From assembly GCA_963693285.1 (NCBI GenBank), contig OY848928.1, forward strand, positions 3,720,501-3,784,500: DNA of 64,000 nucleotides, given 5' to 3'. This document shows, in pieces, positions 61,737 to 64,000 of this stretch (position 1 is the first letter of the stretch; every line of letters begins with the position of its first letter). A program made the position numbers and the translations under genes. This DNA is from Xestospongia muta (Eukaryota > Porifera > Demospongiae > Haplosclerida > Petrosiidae). Below the pieces are notes generated by a model that searched no databases, was not told the DNA's origin, and was given only the letters and a program-made list of their open reading frames with translations.

Positions 61737-61990
61737 GCTGTTAAAGAGAAACAGTCTAGAGAACAACTAAAGAGGTTAGCTTTATTCTTTAACTGCAATT
61801 TGTTAGGTAACCACAATGACTATAATTTATAATAGACAGAAGACCAGCAAATGAAGCAGCAATGTTCAGAAGAAGCTGCAAAAAGTGACAATCGGGGAAA
61901 GCCAAACAGTTGAGAGAAATACAACAAGAAAAAACACAAAAAGAGAAAAAAGAAAAAGAAGAAAAACCAGATGAATTAATAGAGAAAATT
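61737..61990 (+). other. Shorter copy of the Lys/Glu-rich remnant, right of G2
   Basis: AVKEKQSREQLKR reads to a GTTAGC donor near 61774, and a further open piece with TEDQQMKQQCSEEAAK starts after an AG near 61835. The central part present right of G1 is missing. It probably results from duplication and decay. Confidence 0.3.
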
Positions 61991-64000
61991 GAATTTTCTA
62001 ATCAAACTTTCAAAGCTTGCTAAATATCACCACCATACACATGCACAGAGTTATTTCTGTATCAGTAACTACAGCATAGACTTTTATTTGATTGTATGTT
62101 CATATTAATGATATACTTACTATCCTTACTACAGGTGTGATAGGAAAGACAAGATACAAAAAGAAATTATGCATAAAAGATAAATGAAACAAAACAGTTA
62201 TAACACAAAGACAATTATCAGAGAAGCAAGATAGACAGGAACAAGCAAAGAGTGCATATGTATTTGGAAATCTGTCAAAGATAAAAAACTAAAGGAAAGT
62301 CAAACTCTGTACACTTATAATCCTGATCCAAGACAACCTCCTAGACAGTTAACCTGCATCAAAACACTGTAGCAGATTTATAAAAACATGTAGCAAATTC
62401 AGAAACAAAGTCATCTGAATCATTTGTTGTTGCTGTAATTCTTCTAATAACTTCAATAAATGCTGTCTAGTACTACTCATGCCAACAGATCTCTAATGGT
62501 CTCCATTTGTTGCATCCTAGACAAAAACAAGAAAGCACATTATTAGTATTAGCCCAGCCAATATTAAATTTTTTTAGGGTCTAGGAAGGTTTAGGCAACA
62601 GAATAACAGCAGTACTCATTTCATTGTGCATAAGTACATAAAAGAACATTTACAAACACCACATTGTATGCATAAATAACAAAAAGTACAGTACTATATA
62701 TTTCATCGACATGACCAAACATCCTTTGTCTCAGTTCATCTACTGCTACAAATAGTAAGAAGACATTGTATATATAATACAAGTGTGCTCAGTTCTAAGA
62801 GGATGGTTATTCCATTGATTTTGAAATTCTTGTAAATCTCTGTTAAGTCTGGATATTAAAATATATAATGCAGACAAAGAAGGTTCTGTTCATTTTCAAT
62901 ATTAAGTAATTCTACCTCTTCCAGAAAATGAAACAATTCATAATACACATTCATGCAATCAAATATCAAATACATCTACCCACAACCTTTTAATCTTATG
63001 GTTATGAACCCAGCAACCAGTTATATATAACCTCAATTAGAACCCCTGTATCTTAGCATTAGTATACCAACTAAATTGTTTTCATCACCATGATCACAAT
63101 ATATGCACTCATGAAGGAATGCCATACTCACCAACCGCTCTGACAAAACAATCTAGAACTGTGCTGGATAAGTTATTATTTGTAGCTCAAAGATAGATTA
63201 TTAACTTACTATAACCATCCATTCCTCCATTAATAACAATTCTGTACCTATAATTTCAAATGTGAGATTAATGACAATGAAAAGACTAAATAGGTTCCAC
63301 CTGATCAATTTATGATTGCCATCTATGTGTCACAGTGAATTCAAAGCTAGAACAGAATACCTTTTTGGTTGAGCCAATATACCCCACATCAATTAATGCA
63401 ACACACAATGGATCCACTCTGTTAGACTTGCTCTGATTTTATGTCAGTGTATATACCAATATACCTGAAGCTTATAGTCAAACCAATGTGAAATTGTATC
63501 CTATCATTCTATTCACTTGTGTGTGTGCGCTGATACTCTGTCACCTAAAGTAGTGTGAGATATACATGAGTATCTACTCTCACATTAAGTCTTAATGTCC
63601 TGTACAAATAGGTTATATTAACATCACACACACCACAATTATATTAAGTCTAACTTCATTCTCTGTCTCAAAGATGAAAGTAATGCATAAGCAATCTAGC
63701 TATGCTGACAGCTGAAAATCCATGATTAAAAGAAAAGCAAGTTGTTCAGGTATTATATTATAAAATAGAGCTCCTCTTATATATATACTTTATAATTTGC
63801 TCCAACTTGTAAAAGTACATACTCACTTGATTCTGTTGTATTTGTCTACAACCCACACTAATAATTTCCTGCAGTGCTGTAAGTATGTCATCTAAGATAT
63901 CTTGTGAAACATCTCCTAGTAGTCACATTAATGGCCAAAACTTTTTCCACATGTGATTAATATCACATCCTGATTCGATCATAGCTACAGTGTTTACAAC
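61991..64000. repeat. Second copy of the G intergenic spacer, up to the window edge
   Basis: From about 62340 onwards the sequence follows 55404-56830 closely, with the MITE missing and a shortened TG tract. The window ends at the place equal to about 56820, that is about 285 bp before the point matching the start codon of G2. A further G copy may start just outside. No gene was recognised within this stretch. Confidence 0.6.

Overview
The window is eukaryotic. Every recognisable gene is split into short exons by GT-AG introns, many only 50-150 bp long. The DNA is AT-rich and full of small inverted-repeat elements. The content is a multigene cluster of kexin/furin-type proprotein convertases beside a Calx-beta/EGF-type secreted gene. 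That combination, with this compact intron style, suggests an early-branching animal. A demosponge such as Amphimedon queenslandica is my best guess, but this is inference and no marker gene proves it.

Layout, left to right. (1) About 1-28.7 kb: three tandem copies of a tail-to-tail pair. Family A (+) is a convertase with a mucin-like heptad stalk and a GPI-type tail. Family B (-) is a convertase with a Cys-rich repeat and a GPI-type tail. The pairs are A1/B1, A2/B2 and A3/B3, with a period of about 10.8 and 11.6 kb. A1 is cut by the window start, A2 and A3 look complete, B3 looks complete, and B1 and B2 lack their first four exons, including the catalytic Asp. (2) 29.0-32.3 kb: gene C (-), a complete single-pass membrane convertase. 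(3) 33.0-38.5 kb: gene D (+), a secreted protein consisting only of a convertase prodomain. A tandem duplication of this stretch placed a second signal-peptide exon in frame before truncated prodomain exons, giving a predicted chimera, D2. (4) 37.4-42.5 kb: gene E (+), a secreted protein with four Calx-beta domains, each coded by two exons. (5) 44.1-48.4 kb: gene F (+), a secreted Cys-rich/EGF protein, followed by a duplicated Calx-beta exon block that is in phase with it. (6) 48.8-64 kb: family G (+). It has a relic 3' end (G0), an apparently intact gene (G1), and a copy with a nonsense codon in the P domain and a duplicated Cys-rich repeat (G2). The flanking DNA is duplicated up to the window edge.

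All convertases share one architecture: signal peptide, prodomain, S8 catalytic domain with the Asp/His/Asn/Ser set, P domain, then a family-specific C-terminal module. They differ in membrane anchor (GPI-type in A and B, transmembrane with Tyr-based tail motifs in C and G) and in the basic residues at the expected prodomain cleavage site. A testable idea is a locally evolved processing system: several surface proteases with different anchoring, plus free prodomains that could act as inhibitors or folding helpers in trans. The Calx-beta/EGF genes are neighbours; any link to the proteases is unknown.

Coordinates for genes are first to last coding base. Exons were inferred by hand from splice signals, frame continuity and comparison among the paralogs.
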